A stretch of DNA of 64,000 nt. Origin: an uncultured Mucilaginibacter sp. (GTDB lineage Bacteria > Bacteroidota > Bacteroidia > Sphingobacteriales > Sphingobacteriaceae). The position numbers and the translations under genes were made by a program. The stretch is taken from positions 62,001 to 126,000 of the forward strand of contig NZ_CAMLHX010000002.1 in NCBI RefSeq assembly GCF_946479965.1. Reading direction: 5' to 3'. The stretch's first letter is position 1; each line of letters starts with the position of its first letter. This document shows, piece by piece, positions 1 through 8,435 of this stretch. Below the pieces are notes generated by a model that was not told the DNA's origin, did not search any database, and saw nothing but the letters and a program-made list of their open reading frames with translations.

Positions 1-243
1 AAAGCCTGCGAATATAACATGCTCCAATTGCTTTAGTTGCTCGCCTACTTTTTGGGCAATATGAGGGTGTGCATGGCCATGAATGTTTGTCCACCACGAT
101 GATACCGCATCAATATAACGGGTACCGTCCTCAGCAAAAAGATAAGCACCTTCTCCCCTTACAATTGGCACCGGCGGCAACGCCGTTTTCATTTGTGTAT
201 ATGGATGCCATATTACTTTTAAATCCCGCTCAACCAAGCCCAT
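1..243 (-). CDS. bioA: adenosylmethionine-8-amino-7-oxononanoate aminotransferase, N-terminal part
   Basis: Only the first 81 codons are present; the gene runs off the left edge. BioA moves the amino group of S-adenosylmethionine to 8-amino-7-oxononanoate in cytoplasmic biotin synthesis, using PLP. The visible N-terminus carries IWHPYTQMKT (residues 11-20), the typical opening of this family, then VRGEGAYLF and a SSWW block that fits the substrate pocket. ATG at 243 is chosen because it gives the family's usual short lead before the HPYT motif. It overlaps the last 14 bases of the NUDIX gene, so translation is probably coupled. The PLP lysine lies outside the window and cannot be checked. Confidence 0.9.
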   Translation of the reverse strand, partial: MGLVERDLKVIWHPYTQMKTALPPVPIVRGEGAYLFAEDGTRYIDAVSSWWTNIHGHAHPHIAQKVGEQLKQLEHVIFAGF

Positions 244-676
244 ATTGTTCTCTTAATAATTTAACCACATGCTGATCTATCGGAAAAGTAACATCTTGGA
301 CCTTGAGGTTACTTATTTTAACCCAGCGAAATGCCTGCAAAACGTCTCCATCCTCATCAAAATCAAATGGTATTTGCTTTATATTCAAATCAAGTGATGA
401 TATATTTCTAACCATGTAATATATACTTACTATTTGCGTGTCATTAAACGCCGATTTTAAAAAGAAATCGGTTGTATAAAAATGACTAAGCACTTCAATT
501 TCGGCGTTGCACTCTTCCATAAATTCACGCTTCAATCCGTCAATGGTACCCTCACCATATTCCAATCCTCCACCCGGAAATTTAGAGAACAGCATTCCGT
601 ATTCCTTCTCATCGCTGATCAGTACTTCCTCATCAGCGTTAATTAGTAAGCCATATACACGAATGCTGTGATGCAT
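230..676 (-). CDS. NUDIX hydrolase
   Basis: This is a 148-residue cytoplasmic hydrolase of nucleoside-diphosphate-linked compounds; the substrate is unknown. A NUDIX box spans about residues 36-58: GGLEYGEGTIDGLKREF, then MEECNA. It keeps the REuxEE acids that bind Mg2+, but the usual glycine after EE-x is Asn. ATG at 676 is chosen. It sits one base after the stop of the upstream CDF gene, while a TTG at 688 would give four more residues and overlap that gene. The 3' end overlaps bioA by 14 bases, so CDF, NUDIX and bioA look like one transcript. The family call is firm; the physiological role is not. Confidence 0.85.
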   Translation of the reverse strand: MHHSIRVYGLLINADEEVLISDEKEYGMLFSKFPGGGLEYGEGTIDGLKREFMEECNAEIEVLSHFYTTDFFLKSAFNDTQIVSIYYMVRNISSLDLNIKQIPFDFDEDGDVLQAFRWVKISNLKVQDVTFPIDQHVVKLLREQYGLG

Positions 677-677
677 G

Positions 678-1673
678 CTATTCTTCAAAATGTTTTTTAT
701 TACGGATCACCCTGTTCAAAGTCCATACAATTTCTTCACGCTTTGGTTCAAACCGTATAGGGCAATTCGGCATGATACAATAATGGCAGCAATCTGGCAA
801 ACACGGGTCGGTATGAATAAAAAGCTCCGTCTTAGTAACCTCGTTGTTTATCATCTTATCAACGAGCGAGACCTCCTCATGCACTTTGTTCAAGTCAAAA
901 TAGTTGGGCAATGTAAGGTGACAATCAATATGCAGCTCGTTACCATATTGCTGAGCCCTGAAGTTGTGTATGTCTATCCACTCAGGCCGGCGCTGATCGT
1001 TCAATATTTTTAATACCTTATTTACCACATCAAAATCAGCCTCGTCCATTAAACCACCTACAGATCTGCGCACCAATTTATAGCCGGTAAATACAATGTA
1101 TAGCCCTACGAGGATGGATAAAACGCTATCTAACAAAAGCACGCCTGTGAAATTTATAAGCAACAACCCAACAACCAGCCCGCCGCTTGTTATCATGTCG
1201 GTTATTAGATGTTTACCGTCAGCCTCAAGCGTGATTGAAGCTAGGGCCTTGCCTTTGTTAACCATGTAATATCCTAGCGCTCCGTTTATAATCCCGGTAA
1301 TGCCAATTATGACTGCGCCTGTTAGCAGATTACTCACAGGGTGTGGATAGAATATCCCGTAAACAGATTTTATCATTATTAATATTCCTGCTAATAAGAT
1401 AAGCGAGCCTTCTACAAATACCGAAAAAAATTCAACTTTACCGTGTCCGTATGGGTGATTTTCATCGCGCGGCTGTGCAGAAAGATAAATGCTAAAGAAA
1501 GCGAATGAGCTTGCTATTACATTTACCACACTCTCGGCAGCATCAGTCAGTATAAAGGTTGATGAGGTTAAAAAGTATGCACCAAACTTGGCCATCATGA
1601 GTATGGCACCTGTTACTAGCGAGATTAATATGATCCGTTTCTGTTGATGCAAAATAACCTTATTGAGTGCCAA
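678..1673 (-). CDS. cation diffusion facilitator (CDF) family metal exporter
   Basis: A 331-residue inner-membrane antiporter expected to export divalent metals (Zn, Fe, Co or Mn) against protons. About six hydrophobic segments are visible from residue 14 on. TDAAES (43-48) and HPYGHGK (73-79) are CDF hallmarks; the Asp of the first is a transport-site ligand. The cytoplasmic C-terminal domain ends in a Cys-rich stretch, DPCLPDCCHYCIMPNCPIR, with five cysteines and a histidine that could bind metal. The only start fitting the first membrane segment is TTG at 1673, since the first in-frame ATG lies inside TM1. It is the first gene of the run with the NUDIX and bioA genes. Metal specificity cannot be read from sequence. 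Confidence 0.88.
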   Translation of the reverse strand: MALNKVILHQQKRIILISLVTGAILMMAKFGAYFLTSSTFILTDAAESVVNVIASSFAFFSIYLSAQPRDENHPYGHGKVEFFSVFVEGSLILLAGILIMIKSVYGIFYPHPVSNLLTGAVIIGITGIINGALGYYMVNKGKALASITLEADGKHLITDMITSGGLVVGLLLINFTGVLLLDSVLSILVGLYIVFTGYKLVRRSVGGLMDEADFDVVNKVLKILNDQRRPEWIDIHNFRAQQYGNELHIDCHLTLPNYFDLNKVHEEVSLVDKMINNEVTKTELFIHTDPCLPDCCHYCIMPNCPIRFEPKREEIVWTLNRVIRNKKHFEE

Positions 1674-1782
1674 AGTTAGAAACTACAAACGGTATTTGCG
1701 TAAAAATGTTACTTATGTTTAATAGTCAAATCTTTATCATAAAAGACTTCAACTTTAGTCTACCTGTTTAGTATAGAATTTC

Positions 1783-1790
1783 TATATTTG
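1783..1790 (+). promoter_or_regulatory. Bacteroidota -7 box (TATATTTG) for the aminotransferase gene
   Basis: TATATTTG matches the Bacteroidota sigma-ABfr -7 consensus TAnnTTTG and lies 27 bases before the ATG at 1818. No clear TTTG -33 element is seen at 19 bp. Confidence 0.6.
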
Positions 1791-1817
1791 CCCGCGATAA
1801 CCATCTAAAAAACAAAA

Positions 1818-3011
1818 ATGAGTGCACTTAGTAACAGGATAAACAACCTGTCGGAATCAGCAACTATCAAAATGGCCAAAATGGGCCGTGAACTCGCCGC
1901 GAAGGGCGTTGATGTGATCAATCTTAGCTTTGGAGAGCCGGATTTTAACACTCCACAGCATGTTAAGGATGCCGCCAAGAAGGCCATGGATGATAATTAT
2001 ACTTATTATACTCCCGTGTCTGGCTATCCTGAACTGCGTAAAGCGGTTGCGGCCAAACTGAAGAACGAGAATGGTCTGGACTATGATTTCAGCCAAATAG
2101 TTGTATCAACCGGTGCAAAGCAATCTATTGCCAATACCTTATTATGTCTGGTTAACCCGGGCGACGAGGTGATCATTCCTACTCCCTATTGGGTATCCTA
2201 TTCAGAATTGGTTAAGTTAGCCGAAGGTGTTAGCGTTTTTATTGATTCAACTGTTGAGACTGATTTTAAAATTACGCCTGAACAACTGGAAGCTGCTATC
2301 ACTCCAAAAAGTAAATTATTTATGTTTTCATCGCCCTGTAATCCTACGGGCAGTGTTTACACCAAAGAAGAATTAGAAGGGTTGGCTAAAGTGTTTGAAA
2401 AACATCCGAACATTTATATAATGGCTGATGAGATCTATGAGCATATTAATTTCATGGGTAAGCATGAGTCAATAGCTCAGTTTGATAGTATTAAGGATCG
2501 CGTTATCATCATAAATGGTTGGTCAAAAGGCTTTGCTATGACTGGTTGGCGCTTAGGCTACACAGCTTCAAATAAAGAAATCGCCGCTGCTATGGATAAA
2601 TTGCAGGGCCAGGTTACATCAGGAACTTCATCAATTACACAGCGCGCGGGCCTTGCAGCCTACGAAGGTGGACTAGAGACTGTATTACAAATGCGCGAAG
2701 CATTCCAAAAACGCCGTGGTATTGTTTATGATATGCTAAGTTCTATTCCGGGCATTAAAGTAAATCTTCCGGGAGGAGCATTTTATTTCTTTCCGAATGT
2801 TACCACATTCTTTGGTAAAAGCTATAATGGCAGAACAATTAATGACGCTGACGAATTAAGCATCTATCTTCTAGAAGAAGCCCATGTATCAACCGTGGGT
2901 GGTGATTCATTTGGCGATAAAAAATCTATACGAATATCCTATGCAGCTTCAGAAGAAAAACTGATAGATGCTATGAATCGCATTAAAGTTGCTTTAGGTA
3001 AATTACAATAA
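1818..3011 (+). CDS. pyridoxal-phosphate aminotransferase, aspartate aminotransferase type
   Basis: A 397-residue cytoplasmic fold-type I aminotransferase (class Ib AspC/AspB type) that probably exchanges the amino group between aspartate and 2-oxoglutarate. The N-terminal arm has LSFGEPDFNTP and YTPVSGYPELR. SSPCNPTG is the Asn-bearing substrate loop and MADEIYEHI holds the Asp that binds the PLP pyridine N. SKGFAMTGWRLGY contains the Schiff-base lysine at about residue 237. The C-terminal arginine block reads SIRISYA. The length is normal for the family. It is monocistronic, with its own -7 box upstream and a strong terminator after the stop. Broad-specificity aminotransferase or prephenate aminotransferase activity cannot be excluded. 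Confidence 0.9.
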   Translation: MSALSNRINNLSESATIKMAKMGRELAAKGVDVINLSFGEPDFNTPQHVKDAAKKAMDDNYTYYTPVSGYPELRKAVAAKLKNENGLDYDFSQIVVSTGAKQSIANTLLCLVNPGDEVIIPTPYWVSYSELVKLAEGVSVFIDSTVETDFKITPEQLEAAITPKSKLFMFSSPCNPTGSVYTKEELEGLAKVFEKHPNIYIMADEIYEHINFMGKHESIAQFDSIKDRVIIINGWSKGFAMTGWRLGYTASNKEIAAAMDKLQGQVTSGTSSITQRAGLAAYEGGLETVLQMREAFQKRRGIVYDMLSSIPGIKVNLPGGAFYFFPNVTTFFGKSYNGRTINDADELSIYLLEEAHVSTVGGDSFGDKKSIRISYAASEEKLIDAMNRIKVALGKLQ

Positions 3012-3035
3012 CGCTTACTGCATTAATATAATTCA

Positions 3036-3067
3036 AGCCTTCCCGGTATTCGGGAGGGCTTTTTTTT
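3036..3067 (+). terminator. rho-independent terminator of the aminotransferase gene
   Basis: AGCCTTCCCG and CGGGAGGGCT form a 10-bp stem with one G-T wobble around a 5-base loop, followed by eight T. It starts 25 bases after the stop codon at 3011. Confidence 0.85.
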
Positions 3068-3146
3068 ATAATATAAATCGTTTACCAAATGATGTTTTGC
3101 AATTTAGCCATATAGCAAAATGTCGTTTTGTGCCATTTTCTTCCCC

Positions 3147-3172
3147 AAAAACTGACGTATTCGTCAGTTTTT
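3147..3172. repeat. perfect 11-bp inverted repeat (hairpin) in a gene-free stretch
   Basis: AAAAACTGACG and CGTCAGTTTTT flank the 4-base loop TATT. It could work as a terminator in either direction, but no gene ends nearby: the aminotransferase terminator is 80 bases upstream. It shares the 10-mer TATTCGTCAG with the core of the dispersed elements at 42149 and 60373, which may be chance. The rest of 3012-3298 holds two terminators and no ORF. Confidence 0.6.
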
Positions 3173-3267
3173 CAAAATAGTGCCTCCTATTATTTGTTGG
3201 GTTGAATTCTAAGCATTATTTTTAAATGTTAATTACTTAAACCTTATCACAAATAATTGATATAAAA

Positions 3268-3298
3268 TCGCTCCGCGCTTCGGAGCGATTTTTTTTTG
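3268..3298. terminator. strong bidirectional terminator
   Basis: AATCGCTCCG and CGGAGCGATT make a 10-bp stem with a 4-5-base loop. On the plus strand nine T follow; on the minus strand the tail is short (TTTAT). It lies directly after the stop of the minus-strand lipoprotein gene. The long T run on the plus strand suggests it also stops a plus-strand transcript, yet the upstream plus-strand gene already has a terminator at 3036. Confidence 0.75.
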
Positions 3299-3808
3299 CT
3301 ATTGTTTTGCATAAAACGTTTGTTCTACAAAATGATATTCGTTTCGTATATCAAGGCCCCAGGCCGGGCGCGGTAAAGCATTATAGACACTTTCAAGAGC
3401 CATATTGTTTTCCGTTAAATTTTGTATCGATTTTGTTTCGCTTCCTCCACCATAAAGTTTAAGCATCATATCGGAGCCGTTGATAGTGTATTTTAAAAAT
3501 GAAGTTGTGTCCGCCTTTATTACGCCGTTGTGCCTGTAAGGTTTACCTGTAACAAAAGCATTTCCGTCGGCATTATATATTTCATACCACCAATTAAGGT
3601 TACCGGCAGCATCATAATTTATAATAGTATCTTTCAGCAGTGTATTATTATCCAGACTGTATATTAATGTATGCTGTTGGTTGGCCACCCACTTTCCAAC
3701 TATTAAAGCGGCGTTTCTAGACGAAATTTTCACCTCAGGTTGTTTTTTGCAGGCTGTTGTGGCAAAAACAATACAAATCGACGTTAATAAACAGCGAGTT
3801 TTTTTCAT
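3299..3808 (-). CDS. hypothetical lipoprotein
   Basis: A 169-residue protein I do not recognise. ATG at 3808 is chosen over an upstream in-frame ATG (3838) because it gives a proper signal peptide, MKKTRCLLTSICIVF, followed by the lipobox ATTAC and two lysines. The mature part starts with GKWVANQQHTLIYSL and is rich in Asn, Tyr and beta-strand-like segments, like small lipocalin-type lipoproteins of Bacteroidota. It probably sits on the periplasmic side of a membrane. It is transcribed alone and converges on the aminotransferase gene. The signal peptide call is firm; the function is unknown. Confidence 0.7.
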   Translation of the reverse strand: MKKTRCLLTSICIVFATTACKKQPEVKISSRNAALIVGKWVANQQHTLIYSLDNNTLLKDTIINYDAAGNLNWWYEIYNADGNAFVTGKPYRHNGVIKADTTSFLKYTINGSDMMLKLYGGGSETKSIQNLTENNMALESVYNALPRPAWGLDIRNEYHFVEQTFYAKQ

Positions 3809-3892
3809 AGGAATGGACGAGGTATAGATGTTTAACAAAAATATAAAGATTTGTTTTAAAGTATTAGTTATCCATTATAATATTTTTGCCGT

Positions 3893-4579
3893 ATGGAAGA
3901 TGTTTTAGGACAGGCTATATACGATTACCATAACAAAACTCACGTAGGTAAGCTTTGGATCTACAATAAATATGGTCCGCGCGAAGAGATGCCTGTTAAG
4001 GTTTATTTCAGAACCGAAGATGAAATGCCCGATCTGGAATGGCTGGCAATTGAGCGATGCAACGGTAAAGTGCTTGACATAGGTGCTGGCGCGGGAAGCC
4101 ACGCGTTAACACTTCAGCAACACGGAGTTGACATATCGGCCTTAGACATCTCACCCTTACTGGTAAGCGTTATGCGCGATAGAGGAGTTGAAAAACCGAT
4201 ACAGGCAAATATATTTGAATATAACCAGGCCGGGTTTGATACGTTATTATTATTGATGAACGGTATTGGCCTAGCCGGAACGGTAGAGAGGCTTAAGGCG
4301 CTGCTTTTACATCTTAAAAACCTGCTCAACCCTGATGGGCAGATATTATTTGATTCTTCAGACGTCGCTTATTTGTTTAAAGGCGACAAACCCGCCGGCC
4401 ATTATTACGGCGAAATAACTTATCAATACGCTTACAATAAAGTAAGATCAGAATGGTTCAACTGGCTTTATGTAGATGAACACACTATGGCATCGCTTGC
4501 GTCTGAATGCGGCTTTAATATGGAAGTTTTATTGGAAGATGAGTTTGGCCAATATTTGGCCAAGCTGACTGTAATTTAA
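3893..4579 (+). CDS. class I SAM-dependent methyltransferase
   Basis: A 228-residue cytoplasmic protein with a Rossmann methyltransferase domain. Motif I VLDIGAGAGSHAL starts near residue 60 and is followed by the acidic end of strand 2, ISALDISP. Motif II-like LLLLMNGIG and a post-II block LNPDGQILFDSSDVAY follow. These bind S-adenosylmethionine; the acceptor is unknown. The start at 3893 is the only early ATG and keeps the N-terminal helix. Its 3' end overlaps the convergent porin-like gene by 4 bases, with no terminator between them. The family is sure, the substrate open. Confidence 0.82.
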   Translation: MEDVLGQAIYDYHNKTHVGKLWIYNKYGPREEMPVKVYFRTEDEMPDLEWLAIERCNGKVLDIGAGAGSHALTLQQHGVDISALDISPLLVSVMRDRGVEKPIQANIFEYNQAGFDTLLLLMNGIGLAGTVERLKALLLHLKNLLNPDGQILFDSSDVAYLFKGDKPAGHYYGEITYQYAYNKVRSEWFNWLYVDEHTMASLASECGFNMEVLLEDEFGQYLAKLTVI

Positions 4580-5499
4580 AAAGCAATAGAATACTGCACG
4601 TTTAAAACCCATTTACGGGTTAAACCATCGGGGCGAAGTTTTCTGCCTATTACAGGCATGGCAGCAATAAGTTCAAGGCGGTTATTATTACCAAACTGCT
4701 TGGTTATGTTAACGCCTTCATTAAGTGTAAGCCCTTGCGAGTTGATCAACTCAACCCGCATATTTGTCCTGTTTAAATAGCTATCATTGCCTGTGTGATA
4801 AATGGCCAACAGGTTTGGCTTAAGCGAAAAAGATGCAGGAAGATTTATATAATATCCTAAACGAAACAAAACATCTGGCCGGCGGCGAAACTGATTGGTT
4901 GGCGGAAAATTATTGAGGCGGCTATCAGGTGGAAAATTATCAGGGAAAAAACTGCTTTTATTATTTTGAATAACGGGTACTTGTAAGGCCGCGTCAACTT
5001 CAAGATGCCCGCTATATATGTAATTGACCCCTGCTATTACATCATAAGTACCAATGCTTGATTGATAATCCAACGGCAAAGCCAATCCGGCTGCGTTTTT
5101 ATCATTTGCAGTGGTTAACGGTATTTTTATACCGCCAATAAGCCTTAAACTGCTATTCGGATAATTGGTGGGTGTGTAAGTTACCACGCCGTACACGTCT
5201 CCCAGATTAAATTTACTACCTAAAAAGCCGTTTGCGTAGGTGGATGTTAATTTTCCCTGAATAGATACACGTTCACTAATTACTACTCCATATTGAATAT
5301 AGGGATTATAAGTAATCGTCTTTTGCTCGCCGTAGCCAAAATTAAAACCTATATCAAGCATTCTTTTGGGTTGAGAACCATCCGCTACGTTCTTTAAAGC
5401 ACCAAGGCTGCAAAATCCGGCATCGCTACATCCCTGCGATAAGACGCGTGACGATAAGGTTACTACCAAGAAAAAGGATAAAAATAATTGTTTAATCAT
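4576..5499 (-). CDS. outer-membrane beta-barrel protein, uncharacterised
   Basis: A 307-residue protein with a signal peptide, MIKQLFLSFFLVVTLSSRVL, cleaved before about QGCSDAGFCS. The mature protein alternates hydrophobic and polar residues, is rich in Tyr, Asn and Gly, and ends in NVQYSIAF. A terminal aromatic residue after a beta strand is the usual outer-membrane insertion signal. A Cys pair, CSDAGFC, sits at the mature N-terminus. I know similar proteins in Bacteroidota only as uncharacterised. It may be a transporter or a structural barrel. It is transcribed alone and converges on the methyltransferase gene. Confidence 0.65.
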   Translation of the reverse strand: MIKQLFLSFFLVVTLSSRVLSQGCSDAGFCSLGALKNVADGSQPKRMLDIGFNFGYGEQKTITYNPYIQYGVVISERVSIQGKLTSTYANGFLGSKFNLGDVYGVVTYTPTNYPNSSLRLIGGIKIPLTTANDKNAAGLALPLDYQSSIGTYDVIAGVNYIYSGHLEVDAALQVPVIQNNKSSFFPDNFPPDSRLNNFPPTNQFRRRPDVLFRLGYYINLPASFSLKPNLLAIYHTGNDSYLNRTNMRVELINSQGLTLNEGVNITKQFGNNNRLELIAAMPVIGRKLRPDGLTRKWVLNVQYSIAF

Positions 5500-5615
5500 T
5501 TAGGAAGGGCAATTATACGACTATAAGTCAAGGTAAGATCTTTACTATCAAATAAGTACCACAACAATGTAAAGTATTAAACCGGTTTTGTTTAACAAAC
5601 ACAGCTGGAAGACCC

Positions 5616-6134
5616 CTAATTTCCTAACAATTTCTTCTTCTGGGCATTAAATTCATCCTGCGTGAGCGCGCCAGCATCAAGTAGCTTTTTTAATTTAAGC
5701 AGTTCGTCGGCCACACTTGCAGCAGGCATCGTTGCAATGCCGTTTGAAGTAGTGCATGGCGTAACCTCGCAAGCGGCAATGGCTTCCTCAATCCAAATGT
5801 CAAAATTAATTAAACCGTTACCTTTAACAACCAGAATCATTTTGTTGCCATTATCAGTTAAGCGGCTGCCGGTTTTTATTTTTTTTATAACAGCATTAGT
5901 ATGCGCTAAATCCCTTCGGGCACTCAAATCGTTGCTATTACGGCGCGGGGGTAAAAAGGAAGGCTGGCTGGCCAATATATATTTGAAATTTCCGTCGGGC
6001 ATTGACCCTAAAGCTACCTTAACAGTGTCGCCAACGTGATAGATTTTTCCGTTAGACGCCTTATATTCATTTTGAGCGAAACCGATAAACGGTATTAAAG
6101 ATAGTATAGCAACAATTACATTTTTCATTTTCAT
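5616..6134 (-). CDS. secreted SHOCT-domain protein
   Basis: A 172-residue protein with a signal peptide (about residues 1-20, MKMKNVIVAILSLIPFIGFA then QN). It has a middle beta-rich region and a C-terminal SHOCT domain: LLKLKKLLDAGALTQDEF then NAQKKKLLG. SHOCT is a short helical motif often found at protein ends in oligomerising or membrane-associated proteins. The mature N-terminus reads EYKASNGKIYHVGDTVKV, suggesting a small beta-barrel or SH3-like domain. ATG at 6134 and ATG at 6128 are both possible starts. The function is unknown and no operon partner is evident. Confidence 0.72.
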   Translation of the reverse strand: MKMKNVIVAILSLIPFIGFAQNEYKASNGKIYHVGDTVKVALGSMPDGNFKYILASQPSFLPPRRNSNDLSARRDLAHTNAVIKKIKTGSRLTDNGNKMILVVKGNGLINFDIWIEEAIAACEVTPCTTSNGIATMPAASVADELLKLKKLLDAGALTQDEFNAQKKKLLGN

Positions 6135-6294
6135 AAACCTGTTAAATCATCTAAAGATAGATAATTATCCTTCTTTTAGATTTTCAACTGGATTTTTTCG
6201 CTGTAGCTTAACTTTAGACCATCCGCAATTTCCCAACGGCAAATCCAATAATAACGTTTAATTTTTCCTAACTTGACTAAAAATTGAGAGTGGG

Positions 6295-8346
6295 ATGAAA
6301 AATGTAAAATATATACTGCTAATAGTGGTTTATTTGGTAGTTAATGGTGTTTTTGCACAAAGCAGTGCGCATTTAGTGCTTTCAACACCTTATCCGCATA
6401 GCGGAGAAAAAATATCGTTCACTTATAACCCGGCAGGTACACCGTTAGCAAAAATTCCCGGCAAGCCTCAAGCGAAAGTTTATTTCCGCAAAAATTCAGA
6501 TTACGTTCCGGTAGATATTGCGGTGGTAGCCCAGGGAAAAGTTTACAAAGGCGAGATAAGCATTCCGGTTGACGCAAAAGCTTTTTTTATGGTATTGAGT
6601 AACAATTCTGTAATAGATGCTAATTCGGGAAAAGGTTATATAACGTTGGTTTACGACGGTGATAAGCCTGTTGAAGGCGCCTATGCAGCAAAAGCAGTAA
6701 TTATAACCGGGCGTGTGGGTAATAAGGCCGCCGAGATAGAACTGAACAACAGCGAAGGAATAGCAGCTTACAAGAAGGAATTCGAGCTGTATCCTCAAAG
6801 CGAAAAGCGCTATGAGGAAGGTTATTACAATTTACTGGCCGGCGACCTGTCAAATGCAGCTATAGTAAATAAAAAGATAATAGAACTAGCAAAACGTAAC
6901 GATGAGAATGATCAGCTAAAGGCGGTAATGCTTTATAAAATAATGAAGAGCGATGCATCTGCTGATTCATTAACAAAAGTTATAAAAACGCGTTTTCCGG
7001 ATGGAATAACTGTTACAAACGAAGCCGTAAAAAGCATTCAGCAGGAAAAGGATCTCGAAAAAAAGGAGGCAATTTTTAATGAGTTTGTAGCAAAGCATCC
7101 ACAATTATCTGTAACATCAAAGGACGCGTTATTAATGCGGATACTGCCTGTTTATTTAAAACGCCAGGATATGGCAACTTACTATAAATACGCAGGGCAG
7201 CTGTCTGATAAAACCGATTTGCCTAACCTATTGAACAGCGTTGCCTGGAGCTGGGCGCTTGACAGCGTAAATCTGGCCAATGCAGAGCAATTGTCAAGGC
7301 AATCACTTGACCTTACCCTTGCCAATAATAAAGCTGGTACCGCTGCAGAATTGATTCCTGCTGCTCAAAACTCATACGACGCCTTTGCAGACACCTACGC
7401 TTTTATTTTATGGAAAGAGCATAAGTTTGATGAGGCTGTTAAATATATGCAGGGGGTTTATGACCGTCAACCTGGCAGCGACGCGGAAATTACTGAGCAT
7501 TATGTTCTAATGTTAAACTCGGCCGGTAAACATAATAAGGCATTGCAGGTAGCGGAGCAAAGTATAACTAATGGAAAAAACTCGAACATAATAGAACAGG
7601 AATTAAAAAAAGCATACGCAGGCGCCAAAGGTGGGATGACCGGTTTTAACACCTATTGGACAAACCTTCAAAAAGCTAATAGTGCCAAAAAAGACCAGGA
7701 AAAAAAGAAGTTTGAAAAAGAGCAACAAAAGGTGCTGGGTAATGAAGGTTCTGTTGCCAACAAGCAACAGTTGGCGGAGCTTAAAAAAGAACTGAACAGT
7801 AAAATGATAAAGGATCCTGCGCCGTTATTTACGCTTAAGGATCTGCAGGGTAAACCGGTTTCGCTGGCGAACTTAAAAGGCAAAACCGTAATTATTGATT
7901 TTTGGGCAACCTGGTGCGGACCTTGCAAAATGTCCTTCCCCGGTATGCAAATAGCGCAAAATAAATATAAAGACAATCCCGATGTGGTTTTCCTGTTTAT
8001 TGATACCTGGGAAACAGGCAGTAATTATTTGCCTGGTGTTAAAAGGTTTATAGCAGAAAACAATTACAGTTTTCACGTTTTAGTGGACGAAAAAGGTGCA
8101 GACAAACGCCAGTCAAAAGTGATAAGCACCTTTAAGGTTGAGGGCATACCAACCAAATTTATTATCGATAAAAACGGCGATATCCGCTTTAAATACGTAG
8201 GTTACTCCGGAACTACAGAGGCGGTTGTTAATGAAGTTACAGCCATGATAGACTTGGTGAATGATCCAGTAGCTAAAATCGAGGTGGCGACGCCTGGTAC
8301 ATCAGCTGTGGGCGGTACAGCGTCACCATCATCGGTAAATAAATAA
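6295..8346 (+). CDS. TlpA/ResA-like thioredoxin protein with N-terminal TPR-rich region
   Basis: A 683-residue exported thiol-disulfide protein. Residues 1-22 form a signal peptide ending VFAQ. Residues 25-140 look like a beta-sandwich (TYNPAGTPLAKIPGK region). Residues about 150-480 are helical TPR-like repeats, and a charged Lys/Glu linker follows. A C-terminal TlpA domain has FWATWCGPCKMSFPG with redox cysteines at 541 and 544, then the cis-Pro region VEGIPTKFIID. Proteins of this build reduce or exchange disulfides in the periplasm of Bacteroidota. A TGAGAGTGGG stretch just before the ATG may aid initiation. It is transcribed alone and ends at a strong terminator. Confidence 0.87.
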   Translation: MKNVKYILLIVVYLVVNGVFAQSSAHLVLSTPYPHSGEKISFTYNPAGTPLAKIPGKPQAKVYFRKNSDYVPVDIAVVAQGKVYKGEISIPVDAKAFFMVLSNNSVIDANSGKGYITLVYDGDKPVEGAYAAKAVIITGRVGNKAAEIELNNSEGIAAYKKEFELYPQSEKRYEEGYYNLLAGDLSNAAIVNKKIIELAKRNDENDQLKAVMLYKIMKSDASADSLTKVIKTRFPDGITVTNEAVKSIQQEKDLEKKEAIFNEFVAKHPQLSVTSKDALLMRILPVYLKRQDMATYYKYAGQLSDKTDLPNLLNSVAWSWALDSVNLANAEQLSRQSLDLTLANNKAGTAAELIPAAQNSYDAFADTYAFILWKEHKFDEAVKYMQGVYDRQPGSDAEITEHYVLMLNSAGKHNKALQVAEQSITNGKNSNIIEQELKKAYAGAKGGMTGFNTYWTNLQKANSAKKDQEKKKFEKEQQKVLGNEGSVANKQQLAELKKELNSKMIKDPAPLFTLKDLQGKPVSLANLKGKTVIIDFWATWCGPCKMSFPGMQIAQNKYKDNPDVVFLFIDTWETGSNYLPGVKRFIAENNYSFHVLVDEKGADKRQSKVISTFKVEGIPTKFIIDKNGDIRFKYVGYSGTTEAVVNEVTAMIDLVNDPVAKIEVATPGTSAVGGTASPSSVNK

Positions 8347-8360
8347 AACATCTAAGTAAG

Positions 8361-8388
8361 AAAAAGCCCGGCAAAACCGGGCTTTTTT
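8361..8388 (+). terminator. rho-independent terminator
   Basis: AAAAAGCCCGG and CCGGGCTTTTTT flank the 4-base loop CAAA. It lies 15 bases after the stop of the TlpA-like gene. Confidence 0.88.
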
Positions 8389-8435
8389 AATAAAATCATC
8401 GCATGATATTTGCAGCGCTAGTGCATATATAAAAT

